Shown: positions 17,336 through 25,298 of the stretch, piece after piece
Numbering within the stretch: position 1 is the stretch's first letter
Layout: each line of letters starts with the position of its first letter
Source of the DNA: Sphingobium sp. 15-1
Lineage (GTDB): Bacteria; Pseudomonadota; Alphaproteobacteria; Sphingomonadales; Sphingomonadaceae
Assembly (NCBI RefSeq): GCF_013375535.1
Contig: NZ_JABXJG010000002.1
Location: 1,346,001-1,410,000, forward strand
Direction: 5' to 3'
Length of the DNA stretch: 64,000 nt
Made by a program: the position numbers and the translations under genes
Notes under the pieces: model-generated
What the model was told of the DNA's origin: nothing
Databases searched by the model: none
Seen by the model: the letters and a program-made list of their open reading frames with translations, nothing else

Positions 17336-17418
17336 TCTGACACCCCATCGACGAAAGGCCGGGGTCGCCTCAGCGATCCTGACTTCTCCCCCAACCAATC
17401 CCAGAATCGGAGCATGAC

Positions 17419-17730
17419 ATGACCCAAAATCCCAACGGCACTACCGCCGATGGCGCAGACCCGCTTTCGACTCTCAGGGCACGGCTTGAACGCGCCGCCG
17501 CCGAGGCGCAGCGGGGTTGCGGCCTCTCCTATGACCTCCATGTCCGACGCTTCAGCGCCGAAGCCGAATCGCTTCTGGACACGGTTGATCCCGATCTGCG
17601 GAGTGAGGCCGCCGCGATTGCTGCCGCGCTCGGATATGGTGATGACGAGGCGGATGCCGACTATGGGCCGGGCGTCTGCTCGCTCACCGGCATCGATGAA
17701 TATTGCTGTCCTTGCGGGCGGCATCCTTGA
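17419..17730 (+). CDS. Hypothetical protein, 103 aa
   Basis: A short acidic protein rich in Ala, with an RARLERAAAEAQ helix and a C-terminal cysteine cluster (CSLTGIDEYCCPCGRHP) that could bind a metal. It is not recognised by function. It lies in a cluster with the DUF2958 remnant and small genes near the mobilization module, so it is probably an accessory gene of the transferred element. The ATG follows a purine-rich GGAG box in GAATCGGAGC. Confidence 0.6.
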   Translation: MTQNPNGTTADGADPLSTLRARLERAAAEAQRGCGLSYDLHVRRFSAEAESLLDTVDPDLRSEAAAIAAALGYGDDEADADYGPGVCSLTGIDEYCCPCGRHP

Positions 17731-18052
17731 AGGAAGCGCCGCCCGGACCGGCTCGCTCGCGTGTCGCGCGACCCGGCCGGACCGCGCGGCGCGACGCCTC
17801 GACCGGCCCCAAGACAACACCACAACTCTCTCACAGACGTCCCATTGTGCCAGACCGCCTTCACCTGCCTCAAGGATCGGTGGTCCCCCCAATTTAGCCG
17901 CCGCCGCCGCCACGCTTCGCGCGGCAGCGGCGGCAACTAAATCGGTTCCCCCACCGCCCGCTGCGCGGTCGCCGGCTGCGCCGGCGCTCCTTGACCCAGG
18001 CTCGGCGGCCCGACGCGGGACCTCCCGTCTTTTCGACATCAAGGAGGCTCCC
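17731..18052. repeat. Gene-free stretch with a long imperfect inverted repeat (core 17878-17956)
   Basis: No gene is evident over about 320 bases. From 17878 to 17956 the sequence folds back on itself. CGGTGG pairs with CCACCG, ATTTAG (17892-17897) with CTAAAT (17937-17942), and the inner GCCGCC with GGCGGC, around a CGC-rich loop. The downstream part is a GC-rich leader ending in an AAGGAGG ribosome binding site for the next gene. The fold may be a structured leader RNA, a terminator without a T-run, or a protein-binding site. Confidence 0.5.
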
Positions 18053-18268
18053 ATGCACACGAACGCCGCTTACAATCACAGCGCCTTTCTTGCCGCAGTC
18101 CGCTCCGCCGAGCGCCGCGCCGCTTGCAGCTATTACGATCAGCATGTCCTGGAGGATGGCGAGCAGGGCTATGTCACCATCGACGAGGGGGATTATACCG
18201 AGCTACCTTCGATGCTCATCGAGCGGATCGTCCACACCGTACCGGGCGCGCTCATCGACGAACTCTGA
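18053..18268 (+). CDS. Hypothetical protein, 71 aa
   Basis: The start at 18053 has an excellent AAGGAGG box 6 bases upstream. The product (begins MHTNAAYNHSAFLAAVRSAE, ends GALIDEL) is short and acidic in its second half, with DEGDYTELPSMLIERIV. It has no recognised domain. It belongs to the accessory genes beside the mobilization module and is followed by two strong hairpins. Confidence 0.6.
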   Translation: MHTNAAYNHSAFLAAVRSAERRAACSYYDQHVLEDGEQGYVTIDEGDYTELPSMLIERIVHTVPGALIDEL

Positions 18269-18276
18269 TCCTAAGG

Positions 18277-18350
18277 GGAGGGCCAGCACGGCCCTCCGGC
18301 CCTTCCCGGTTCGAGGCACGATCATGGGGGCGTCGAACCCCCATGATCGT
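18277..18350. terminator. Two strong tandem hairpins between converging genes
   Basis: The first stem is GGAGGGCC and GGCCCTCC with a 5-nt loop (18277-18297). The second is a perfect 13-bp stem, ACGATCATGGGGG and CCCCCATGATCGT, with a 7-nt loop (18318-18350). They lie between the convergent genes ending at 18268 and 18375, so a bidirectional terminator is the simplest reading. T-runs are lacking. The second hairpin could alternatively be a recombination or protein-binding site. Confidence 0.55.
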
Positions 18351-18374
18351 CATGGCGAGGGGGACGTCCCGACT

Positions 18375-18614
18375 TCAGGATGGTCGGGACGGCAGCGCCT
18401 TGAGGGCCTGAAGCGAGGCCGTGGACCCGGCCTTGATCGCGAGGCTGATGAGGTCCCGAAAATCCCGCTCGGTCAGCAACTCCACCTCCAGTTCGGAGAT
18501 GATGGCCGCATATTTGCCGCGTAGCGCAACGCGGGTCTGCTCTATCTCCTCGGCGATCTTGCGCTTGCGCTGCTCCAGCTCTGCCAGTCGTTCGCGGTCC
18601 GTCAATTTGGGCAT
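18375..18614 (-). CDS. Small coiled-coil protein of the mobilization region (TraD-like)
   Basis: The 79-residue product is largely one coiled coil (LTDRERLAELEQRKRKIAEE), followed by LLTERDFRDLISLAIKAGS and a short tail. Similar small proteins sit next to oriT in alphaproteobacterial conjugation clusters, where some are annotated TraD; similarity is by pattern only. It is divergent from the trwABC-like genes across a 500-base gap. AGGAAGG precedes the start. Confidence 0.6.
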   Translation of the reverse strand: MPKLTDRERLAELEQRKRKIAEEIEQTRVALRGKYAAIISELEVELLTERDFRDLISLAIKAGSTASLQALKALPSRPS

Positions 18615-19111
18615 GGTGACACCTTCTACACAGGAAGGTTGGTCCGCCGCTCATGGCCGTAGCAGGGGAGCCGGACGCGGCAAGAAGGATCGCGGCCAGA
18701 ATGGCGGCTTTTGCCGATCAGGCGGGGAAGGGTCGGGCGTGAGGATGGGGCTTGCCTCTCACGAAGAGACCCGCGCCTTCCGGCACGAGGTCGGCGCAGC
18801 GGACAAGCGCGCTGCGAAGAGGGGACGCACGCCCTTGGGCGTTTGTAATGCACCGTACGCACGGGTGCTGCGGGCCAGAAACTCCAGCTTTTCTGCGGCT
18901 TTTCGTTGGCGCAAGATGGCAGCCGTTTTGGCACAGGTCGGCAGCCGGCGGCAGCCATCAGTTGAGCGGGGAACGGCTAAGCCCCTGATCTGGCTTGGCA
19001 CTTTGTGGCTGCCACCGGCAGTTTTCATAAACTATTGAGTTTGAAGCATAATTGAGCTATCAGAACTGTGCTTCATCACAGTTTTCGCGTGTCGGATAAG
19101 GAGTCCGGCAC
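18615..19111. other. Candidate origin of transfer region upstream of the MOBF genes
   Basis: This roughly 500-base gene-free region sits where oriT lies in R388-type (trwABC) modules. It contains a perfect 12-bp palindrome, CGCCCTTGGGCG, near 18830, and a GCACC/GGGTGC inverted repeat just after it. Close to the TrwA-like gene there are two nested inverted repeats: TGAAGCA (19042-19048) with TGCTTCA (19069-19075), and AACTGTG (19064-19070) with CACAGTT (19077-19083). No exact known nick sequence was recognised. The nested repeats could be TrwA-type operator or relaxase-binding sites. Confidence 0.45.
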
Positions 19112-19414
19112 GTGGCACGTATTACAATCCGAATAGACGACGACCTCTACGCGCGCCTTGTCAGTCAGGCGCGCGGCGCTGGCGGGGGTACGGCGAGTTA
19201 TTGTCGCGACATATTGGACAGGTTCGATGGCGCCGACCCAACGGGCTATCATGGGCGCTTTGACGAACTCCACGCGACGGTCATCCAGGCCTTCGCCATC
19301 CTCGCGACATCGGTCGGTGAGCGGTCGCCCGAACTCCTCCAGAAAGGTCTGACCGAGGCCCGCCGTCTCCTCCGTGAAAGGGGATTGCTCGAAGCCGGGG
19401 AGGACCGGCCATGA
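19112..19414 (+). CDS. Ribbon-helix-helix accessory protein (TrwA-like position)
   Basis: The 100-residue protein begins MARITIRIDDDLYARLVSQA, a classic ribbon-helix-helix strand followed by a helix. Its C-terminal helix is probably for oligomerisation. It starts with GTG after AAGGAG. It overlaps the coupling-protein gene by 4 bases and precedes the relaxase, the same order as trwA-trwB-trwC of R388. It is therefore likely to bind oriT and repress its own promoter. Function is inferred from fold and position. Confidence 0.75.
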   Translation: MARITIRIDDDLYARLVSQARGAGGGTASYCRDILDRFDGADPTGYHGRFDELHATVIQAFAILATSVGERSPELLQKGLTEARRLLRERGLLEAGEDRP

Positions 19415-21450
19415 GCATCTTCCGGCATGATACGCTCGGTTCCTGGACCAGGGGCGGGCAGGCCATCGTTCACAATGTGCGGATGACGACGCAGGTCTTC
19501 TACCAGACTTTCCTGGCAGGGTTCGTCATCTGGATCGGTGGTATCATCTGGTATGCCTGTGAGGCGTCCACCGATTATGAGCGGTTTATCCTTCTGAAGA
19601 TCGGGCAGGCGACGATCATGGGGGACGCGGTCCCCGGCAATGTCACGCCGATCCTTTTCAGGACACCAGATGGGCAACAATATTGGACGAATCCCAAGGC
19701 TCTCATCGAGTCGGGCATCGCCCATAAAACGCTCGGCGCCTTCGAGACCTATCTGATCCATGGGGCGCTCATCTCTGGCGGCTTCGCCCTTCTCATGCTG
19801 TTCTGGGCCTGGTTCTATTTCACCCGGACGGGGAGGGGGCTGGGCTCCAACCAGTTCCTGCGCGGGGCGCGTTTCGGCACTGTCCGCCAGGTCCGCCGCG
19901 CGCTCTGGCGGCATGCCAAGGGCAGCTTCGATATCGGCGGTGTGAATGTGCCGGACATCTTCGAGCCGGAACATATTCTCATCTGCGGAGCCCCCGGGAC
20001 GGGGAAGACGAACCTCATCGTAAAGATGCTTGAAGGGATCCGGCAGCGCAGGCGGCGAGCGATCGTCTATGACACCGCCGGCACCTTTGTAGAGAAGTTC
20101 TACCGGCCGGGGATCGACGTTCTCCTTAATCCGCTCGACGCCCGTTCTGACTGCTGGTCGCCCTGGGTCGATGTCCCGCGCGACTATCATTATGACCAGA
20201 TTGCCGAGTCCACGATCCCCGACAAGGCGGGCGATCCCTTCTGGGCCAAGGCCGCGCGAGGCACGCTGGTCGCCGTTCTGCGCAAGCTCGCCAGGCAGGA
20301 GCGGCCCCTCATTTCCGTCCTCCTCGATATCCTGCTGCGCTCGAAGCTCAAGGATCTCGCCACCTTCGTCGACGGCACGGAGGCCGCTGCCTTCATTAGC
20401 CCGGAAGGGGAGCGCACGTCGGCCGGCGTCCAGGCCGAACTCGCCTCGGTGATGCGCAGCTTTTCCTATCTTGATGACACGGCGGATGGGCTTTCCATCC
20501 GTGACTGGGTGGCGCACGAGAAGGACGACAGCTGGCTGTTCATCACCGTGAAGTCGGATCAATTGCCATCGCTTCGGCCGCTCATCACCGTCTGGCTCGA
20601 CATTGCGATCAGCGCGATCATGAGCATGACACCCGACCGCAACCGCCGACTCTATTGCGTGGTCGACGAGCTTCCAACGCTCCAGAAGCTGCCCTCGCTG
20701 TCGGACTTTCTTGCCCGCGCCCGGAAATATGGCGGCTGTGGTGTCCTCGGTTTCCAGAGCTCTCCCCAGCTGGAGGCGACCTACGGCATCCAGGATGCCG
20801 CTGCCATCACAGGCTATTGTTCCACCTGGGTCGCATTGCGCGCCAACGATACGCCGACAGCGAAGCATGTCAGCGAGAATCTTGGTCAGGTCGAACAGGT
20901 CGAGGCCAATGAGGGCATGTCCTACGGCGTCAATGACATGCGCGACGGGGTGAACCTCTCGCGCATGCAGGTGACCCGTCCGCTGGTGATGCACACGGAG
21001 GTGACGAACCTTCCCAATCTGGCCGGCTATCTGCGATTCGGGAGGAGCCTCCCGGTCGTGCGGTTCGAGGATCGGTTCAACAAGGTTGCCTCCATCGCCA
21101 CCGCCTTCGAGGAACGAATCGCTCCACCCGTGAGGCTTGTCGAGGACGCGCCGGAGCCCGTTAGTGTCCCGCCCGTGCCACCAAGATCTCCCCGCCCGGC
21201 TCCGCCGAAAGCGAGATCCCGCAAGCCACAGGCCGCGTCCGACGAAGCGGAACTGCCACTCCTCCCGCATCCTGAACCGCATTCCGGGAAGAACAAGGAT
21301 CAGGCAGGGCCGACGGCAAATGCCGGTGATGCCGGTCCGGGCGAACCGCCAGCAGTTCCCCAGCTTGAACTCTTCGGCAAACCTGCCGGCTTCCGTCTCC
21401 GGCAGCATGGCCGGCGCAATGGCCACCGTAACTCAGCGAGGCCGGCATGA
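19411..21450 (+). CDS. Type IV coupling protein, TrwB/TraD type
   Basis: The 679-residue protein has two N-terminal membrane segments (about residues 30-50 and 112-134). An ATPase domain follows, with Walker A GAPGTGKTN and a Walker-B-like region YCVVDELPTL. The motif GFQSSPQLEATYG, where coupling proteins sense nucleotide, comes later. The C-terminal tail is Pro-rich and probably disordered. It would pump relaxosome DNA toward a type IV secretion channel at the inner membrane. It overlaps the RHH gene by 4 bases and the relaxase gene by 4 bases, so all three are translationally coupled. No mating-pair-formation genes are in the window. Confidence 0.92.
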   Translation: MSIFRHDTLGSWTRGGQAIVHNVRMTTQVFYQTFLAGFVIWIGGIIWYACEASTDYERFILLKIGQATIMGDAVPGNVTPILFRTPDGQQYWTNPKALIESGIAHKTLGAFETYLIHGALISGGFALLMLFWAWFYFTRTGRGLGSNQFLRGARFGTVRQVRRALWRHAKGSFDIGGVNVPDIFEPEHILICGAPGTGKTNLIVKMLEGIRQRRRRAIVYDTAGTFVEKFYRPGIDVLLNPLDARSDCWSPWVDVPRDYHYDQIAESTIPDKAGDPFWAKAARGTLVAVLRKLARQERPLISVLLDILLRSKLKDLATFVDGTEAAAFISPEGERTSAGVQAELASVMRSFSYLDDTADGLSIRDWVAHEKDDSWLFITVKSDQLPSLRPLITVWLDIAISAIMSMTPDRNRRLYCVVDELPTLQKLPSLSDFLARARKYGGCGVLGFQSSPQLEATYGIQDAAAITGYCSTWVALRANDTPTAKHVSENLGQVEQVEANEGMSYGVNDMRDGVNLSRMQVTRPLVMHTEVTNLPNLAGYLRFGRSLPVVRFEDRFNKVASIATAFEERIAPPVRLVEDAPEPVSVPPVPPRSPRPAPPKARSRKPQAASDEAELPLLPHPEPHSGKNKDQAGPTANAGDAGPGEPPAVPQLELFGKPAGFRLRQHGRRNGHRNSARPA

Positions 21451-22268
21451 TCCATCCCCGCCGCCTCAAAGGCACACCCGCCAATATCGCCCGCTACTAT
21501 ACGGTGGGCGACTATTATACGAAGGGCGCTGACGAACATAGCGAGTGGGGAGGGGCCATCGCGCGTGACCTCGGCCTCGAAGGGAAGGTGGATGGCGCCA
21601 TATTCGCCGCTCTGCTGGAAGGAAAGGTCGCGGGGCAGCAACTCGGCCGACATCGCGCCAACGGGGAAATCCAGCATCATCCCGGATGGGACTTTGCCGT
21701 GAACGCCCCCAAGTCGGTGTCGATCATGGCGCTCGTTGCCGGTGACCGGCGCATCATCGACGCTCATGAGCAGGCGGTGGGAACTGCCCTTTCCTGGATG
21801 GAAGAGCATGCCGCTACCAGGGCGCGCGTCAATGGCGAGATCACCGAGCGCACGACCGGACGCCTTCTCTTCGCGCGCTTCACCGAACATGCCTCGCGCG
21901 AACTCGACCCCCATCTCCATACCCATGTCGTGGTGATGAACCTCACCAATGATGCGGTAGGGCAGCGATTCACCAGCCTCGAAACCAGGGCCATGTACGC
22001 CGAGCAGATGGTGGCCGGGCAGATCTATCGCAACGAACTGGCGCATCTTCTGCGCGAACGCGGCTATGAGGTGGAGTTCGATCCGCGCAAGGGGCTGTTT
22101 GAGATTCGGGGCGTGCCCCGTGACCTGATGGCGGACATGTCGCAGCGCGCCCAGCAGATCGAGGCCCATGCCAAAGAGCACGGCCTCACCGGACAGGCGG
22201 CTCGCCGCGTTTCCTTCTACGCTACCCGGGGGGGCGAAGGAGAAAGTCTCGCTCGAGACCGTTCATGA
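21447..22268 (+). CDS. MOBF conjugative relaxase, N-terminal relaxase domain (frameshifted from its helicase)
   Basis: The first 273 codons hold a TrwC/TraI-type relaxase. Tyr pairs lie in ARYYTVGDYYTKG near the N-terminus, then the conserved NAPKSVSIMAL and the three-His metal site in DPHLHTHVVVMN. This domain nicks oriT and stays covalently bound to the strand. The frame is lost at a run of seven G at 22228-22234. Removing one G would join it directly to the helicase half at 22168-24420. As it stands the product ends after a few wrong codons, so helicase function would be lost unless the shift is suppressed. Confidence 0.85.
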   Translation: MIHPRRLKGTPANIARYYTVGDYYTKGADEHSEWGGAIARDLGLEGKVDGAIFAALLEGKVAGQQLGRHRANGEIQHHPGWDFAVNAPKSVSIMALVAGDRRIIDAHEQAVGTALSWMEEHAATRARVNGEITERTTGRLLFARFTEHASRELDPHLHTHVVVMNLTNDAVGQRFTSLETRAMYAEQMVAGQIYRNELAHLLRERGYEVEFDPRKGLFEIRGVPRDLMADMSQRAQQIEAHAKEHGLTGQAARRVSFYATRGGEGESLARDRS

Positions 22269-24420
22269 CCAGTGGCACGTCCGCCTCGGCAAACATGAGC
22301 AGGCGATCGAAGAGACGCGACTTGCGGCGGAGAAGATCGGTGACCGGACGCTTGCTGTTCCTACCCAGCTGGCGGCGCGCTCCATGCTGTTCGGTCTGCG
22401 GCAATCAGAGGGAAGGGAGGCGGTCAATAATCTGGGCCGGCTGCTCCGGGTTGCCCTAGCGTCCCATGTCGGGGAGGTTCGCCTGAGCGACATTCGTCCC
22501 CTAGCACATGAGCATGAAGCGCGGCGAAAGCTCCTGGCGACCCGGCACCAGACAGGAGATGAAATCCACACCCAAGGCCGCACGACTCGCCGAACCGCGC
22601 GGCTGGAGCTTGCCTTCTCGGATCACCTTGCCCTGGCCCTTGGTGACGCCAAGCCGCTCGCGACACAGGAGCGACTCGTCGAGCAGGCAAAGGCGCATGA
22701 CCTCAATGCTGGGCAGCGCGTGGGCCTGCTGCATCTGGGGACCAGCGAGGATCGGGTGATCGGCGTGCATGGGGTCGCCGGCTCAGGTAAGTCGACGCTC
22801 GTTGCCGCCTTGCGGCACGCTGCCGATTCGGAAGCGATCCTGGTTGCCCTCGCTCCGACGTCGTCAGCGGCAGCTGAGCTGGGCAAGAAGGCGAAAATCG
22901 AATCGCGGACCGTCGCGAGCCTGATCGCTGGAGCCGGCCGTGGCCTGGATGACCGCCACACGCTCGTGGTCGACGAAGCGGGGCAGTTGGGTAACCGGCA
23001 GGCGATTCGCCTGTTGGAAATCAGTCGGCTCACTGGTTCCCGCATCATTCTGCTCGGTGACAATCGCCAGACCGGCGCCATCGAGCAGGGTAAGCCCTTC
23101 TGGCTGATGCAGCGTCTGGGGCTGCCAAAAGTGGAACTCACCGAACCGGTGCGCCAGCAGAACGACGCCATGCTGGCTGCGGTAGCTCAGGCCCGTCTTG
23201 GCAAATACGAAGAATCGATCGGGTATCTCGACAAGGTCGTGAGCGGCGCATCAAGCGACAAGCTTGCAGCGGGGCTGGTGGAGGAATGGACGCGGCTGAG
23301 TTCTCTAAGCAGGGACCGCACGAACATCCTCGTCCTGGAAAATGCCACCCGGCTGATCGTCAACTCCAAGGTCCGCGAGGCGCTCAAGACGGAGGGGGCG
23401 ATCGCTGCTGAAGATGCCCGGCTCTCGATACTGGCCCCGTCTGGCATGACCGATCAGGAGAAGAATTTCGCCCGCTTCTATGCTCGCGGACAGGTGGTGA
23501 CCTTTGCCCGTGATAATGTCGGCCTCGGGATAGGCCGCGATGCCCAATATAAGGTCGTCGGCCTGTCGCGCGACTCGCGTGGTCGGCAGAGGGTCAGCCT
23601 CACCGACGAGAATGGCAGGACGATCCAGTGGGATCCGCGACTCGGGCGAGCGTCGCAGATCAACGTGTTCAGGGAGGAAGACCGCGCTCTCGCAGCTGGC
23701 GACCGGATTCAGTGGCGTCTGGTGAACCACGAACTTGGTCTGAAGAACGCCGAACGGGGAACGGTCGAGCGCCTTGATGGGCCGATCGCCTCGATTCGTT
23801 GGGACCGCGACGGCAAAGTGCAGGAGGTCAACCTGTCCCAGCACCGGACCTGGGACCACGGCTATGCCGAGACCATTTATGCGGCCCAGTCTAAGACCTA
23901 CGATCGGGTCTATGTCTTGGCGCCGGTCAATTCCCCGCTGGTCACCGGACAGAATTATTACACCGCCATCACCCGCGCGCAATTTGGTGTGAAACTCTGG
24001 ACCGAGGACGCAAAGCGCCTCGCCGAGAAACTCACCCTGAAATCTGGCGAAAAGACGTCCTCTCTGGAGGGACTCGGGCGCCTTGACCGGAGTTCCGTCA
24101 AGGGACGAGCAGCGCAGCATGGTGAGCGACTGGAGCGGTTGCGCGAGCAGCAGCTTGGAGATCGCGAAGCCCGGAGGGCGCGGCTGGCAGCCGAGCGCGC
24201 GGAACGGAAGGCCAGGGAACCGGACGGCATTGCAGCGCTCCTTGCGGGCAGGGCTCAATCGGCGGCGCGCTTCCTGGATCAGTGGCTCGTTGCGCTTCTC
24301 GACCGCAACAGAAGCGATCAAGGGCAAGTGAATTTTCCCCATCAGTCGGCACCGGAAATCCCAGCAAATGTGCCGAGTCGAAACGAAGAACTCGAACGCG
24401 GAGGTGGGTATGACCGTTGA
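22168..24420 (+). CDS. MOBF conjugative relaxase, C-terminal helicase part (after frameshift)
   Basis: From about 22235 this frame continues the relaxase with GAKEKVSLETVHDQWHVRL and then a RecD-like SF1 helicase. It has Walker A GVAGSGKST, VVDEAGQLGN (Walker B), LLGDNRQTGAIEQG and, near the C-terminus, a motif-VI-like TGQNYYTAITRAQ. A charged coiled coil closes the protein. An ATG at 22168 could start it separately, but that start lies out of frame inside the relaxase domain and has no clear ribosome binding site. The combined protein would be about 990 residues, the normal size for MOBF relaxases. Confidence 0.85.
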   Translation: MPKSTASPDRRLAAFPSTLPGGAKEKVSLETVHDQWHVRLGKHEQAIEETRLAAEKIGDRTLAVPTQLAARSMLFGLRQSEGREAVNNLGRLLRVALASHVGEVRLSDIRPLAHEHEARRKLLATRHQTGDEIHTQGRTTRRTARLELAFSDHLALALGDAKPLATQERLVEQAKAHDLNAGQRVGLLHLGTSEDRVIGVHGVAGSGKSTLVAALRHAADSEAILVALAPTSSAAAELGKKAKIESRTVASLIAGAGRGLDDRHTLVVDEAGQLGNRQAIRLLEISRLTGSRIILLGDNRQTGAIEQGKPFWLMQRLGLPKVELTEPVRQQNDAMLAAVAQARLGKYEESIGYLDKVVSGASSDKLAAGLVEEWTRLSSLSRDRTNILVLENATRLIVNSKVREALKTEGAIAAEDARLSILAPSGMTDQEKNFARFYARGQVVTFARDNVGLGIGRDAQYKVVGLSRDSRGRQRVSLTDENGRTIQWDPRLGRASQINVFREEDRALAAGDRIQWRLVNHELGLKNAERGTVERLDGPIASIRWDRDGKVQEVNLSQHRTWDHGYAETIYAAQSKTYDRVYVLAPVNSPLVTGQNYYTAITRAQFGVKLWTEDAKRLAEKLTLKSGEKTSSLEGLGRLDRSSVKGRAAQHGERLERLREQQLGDREARRARLAAERAERKAREPDGIAALLAGRAQSAARFLDQWLVALLDRNRSDQGQVNFPHQSAPEIPANVPSRNEELERGGGYDR

Positions 24421-24937
24421 TCGGCTTTGCGGCGGCACCACCTTCATGCTCCTGCTGTGCTTGACCCAGCCTGTTCATGCGAACCCCGTCCTTCCAGCGG
24501 ACCATGAAAGCCGAGTGGGTCGTTGCATTCGACAGGCTTCCGATGGTCGGCTTTGGTTGGAGCGGACCCTTTGGGGCTTGCGTGACCAGGAGGCAGGGTG
24601 GGTCGGAGCTGAAATCCTCAACAGGGACGGCTCTCATGATCTGGGGCCGCTTCAGGTCAACAGTTTCTGGGTGCCCAAGCTTGCCGCCATGGTCGACCGA
24701 CCGCCGGCTCAGGTCCGCGTCTGGCTTACCCATGATCCGTGCTTCAACGTCCAGGCCGCTCGATGGATATTCCTGTCCGCGCTATCGGCGACGCACGACT
24801 ATTGGAAAGCCGTCGGCGTCTATCATAGCCCCGCCGAAAGGCGGCAACGACATTACGCAGGCCTGGTTGCGGCTAAGCTGGTCCAACGATTTGGTCCTTC
24901 CATCTTCCTGAAGGGCGATCATCGTGTCGGAGACTGA
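24410..24937 (+). CDS. VirB1-like lytic transglycosylase
   Basis: The 175-residue protein has a signal peptide (hydrophobic core TTFMLLLCLTQPVHA) and a goose-lysozyme-like SLT domain. The probable catalytic Glu61 is in RDQEAGWVG, and DLGPLQVNSFW follows. It would open peptidoglycan in the periplasm during conjugation. The ATG at 24410 overlaps the relaxase stop and follows GAGGTGGG, so it is coupled to the mobilization genes. It is the only secretion-related gene of the module. Confidence 0.85.
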   Translation: MTVDRLCGGTTFMLLLCLTQPVHANPVLPADHESRVGRCIRQASDGRLWLERTLWGLRDQEAGWVGAEILNRDGSHDLGPLQVNSFWVPKLAAMVDRPPAQVRVWLTHDPCFNVQAARWIFLSALSATHDYWKAVGVYHSPAERRQRHYAGLVAAKLVQRFGPSIFLKGDHRVGD

Positions 24938-25268
24938 TGGTGGCAATCCGCGCCGCGACGAGGATCGCGCGCTCAGAATGCTGCTTCGCCGCGTGCCCCG
25001 GACTGGGACGCTGCCGCAGCAGCTACCGCCACTTGCGGTTCCGATCGAGGTGGCGCCGTTTGAGGGAAGAACCGTAATGCAACCGCTTTGCGTTCGCATT
25101 ACGGTCGCTGCGCAGATGCTCGGCATCGGTCGCACCAAGCTATATGCCCTGATAAAGCGCGGAGAGCTAAAAACTATCAAGCTGGGCGGCTCGGTACTCA
25201 TCACGATGACCAGCCTTGAGGCATTCGTTCAAAGATGCGCTGACGCTGGTTTGTCAGGTCGGAGATAA
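24924..25268 (+). CDS. Excisionase-like helix-turn-helix protein
   Basis: The C-terminal half contains a MerR/excisionase-type winged helix: VAAQMLGIGRTKLYALIKRG followed by KLGGSVLITMTSLEAFV. These small proteins often direct excision or regulate element genes. The GTG start at 24924 overlaps the transglycosylase gene; the ATG at 25077 would give a minimal DNA-binding domain instead. The IS630 element begins 30 bases after the stop. Confidence 0.7.
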   Translation: MSETDGGNPRRDEDRALRMLLRRVPRTGTLPQQLPPLAVPIEVAPFEGRTVMQPLCVRITVAAQMLGIGRTKLYALIKRGELKTIKLGGSVLITMTSLEAFVQRCADAGLSGRR

Positions 25269-25298
25269 AATCAATATGTTCAATGATGTGCCTGTCTA

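Noticed and set aside
17113..18060. Minus-strand frame over the DUF2958 remnant and small genes
   Set aside because: The plus strand gives DUF2958 motifs and a gene with a strong AAGGAGG site; the minus frame is Arg/Gly-rich noise.
18300..18320. GGTTCGAGGCAC resembling a tRNA T-loop
   Set aside because: No acceptor stem or anticodon arm can be built around it, and it lies within hairpins between convergent genes.
19249..21426. Long minus-strand frame opposite the coupling-protein gene
   Set aside because: The plus-strand frame has clear TrwB motifs and overlaps neighbouring genes as in an operon; the minus frame has none.
24200..24420. Possible CRISPR or tandem repeats in the relaxase C-terminus
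   Set aside because: The repetition is due to a charged coiled coil in the protein, with no regularly spaced DNA repeat.
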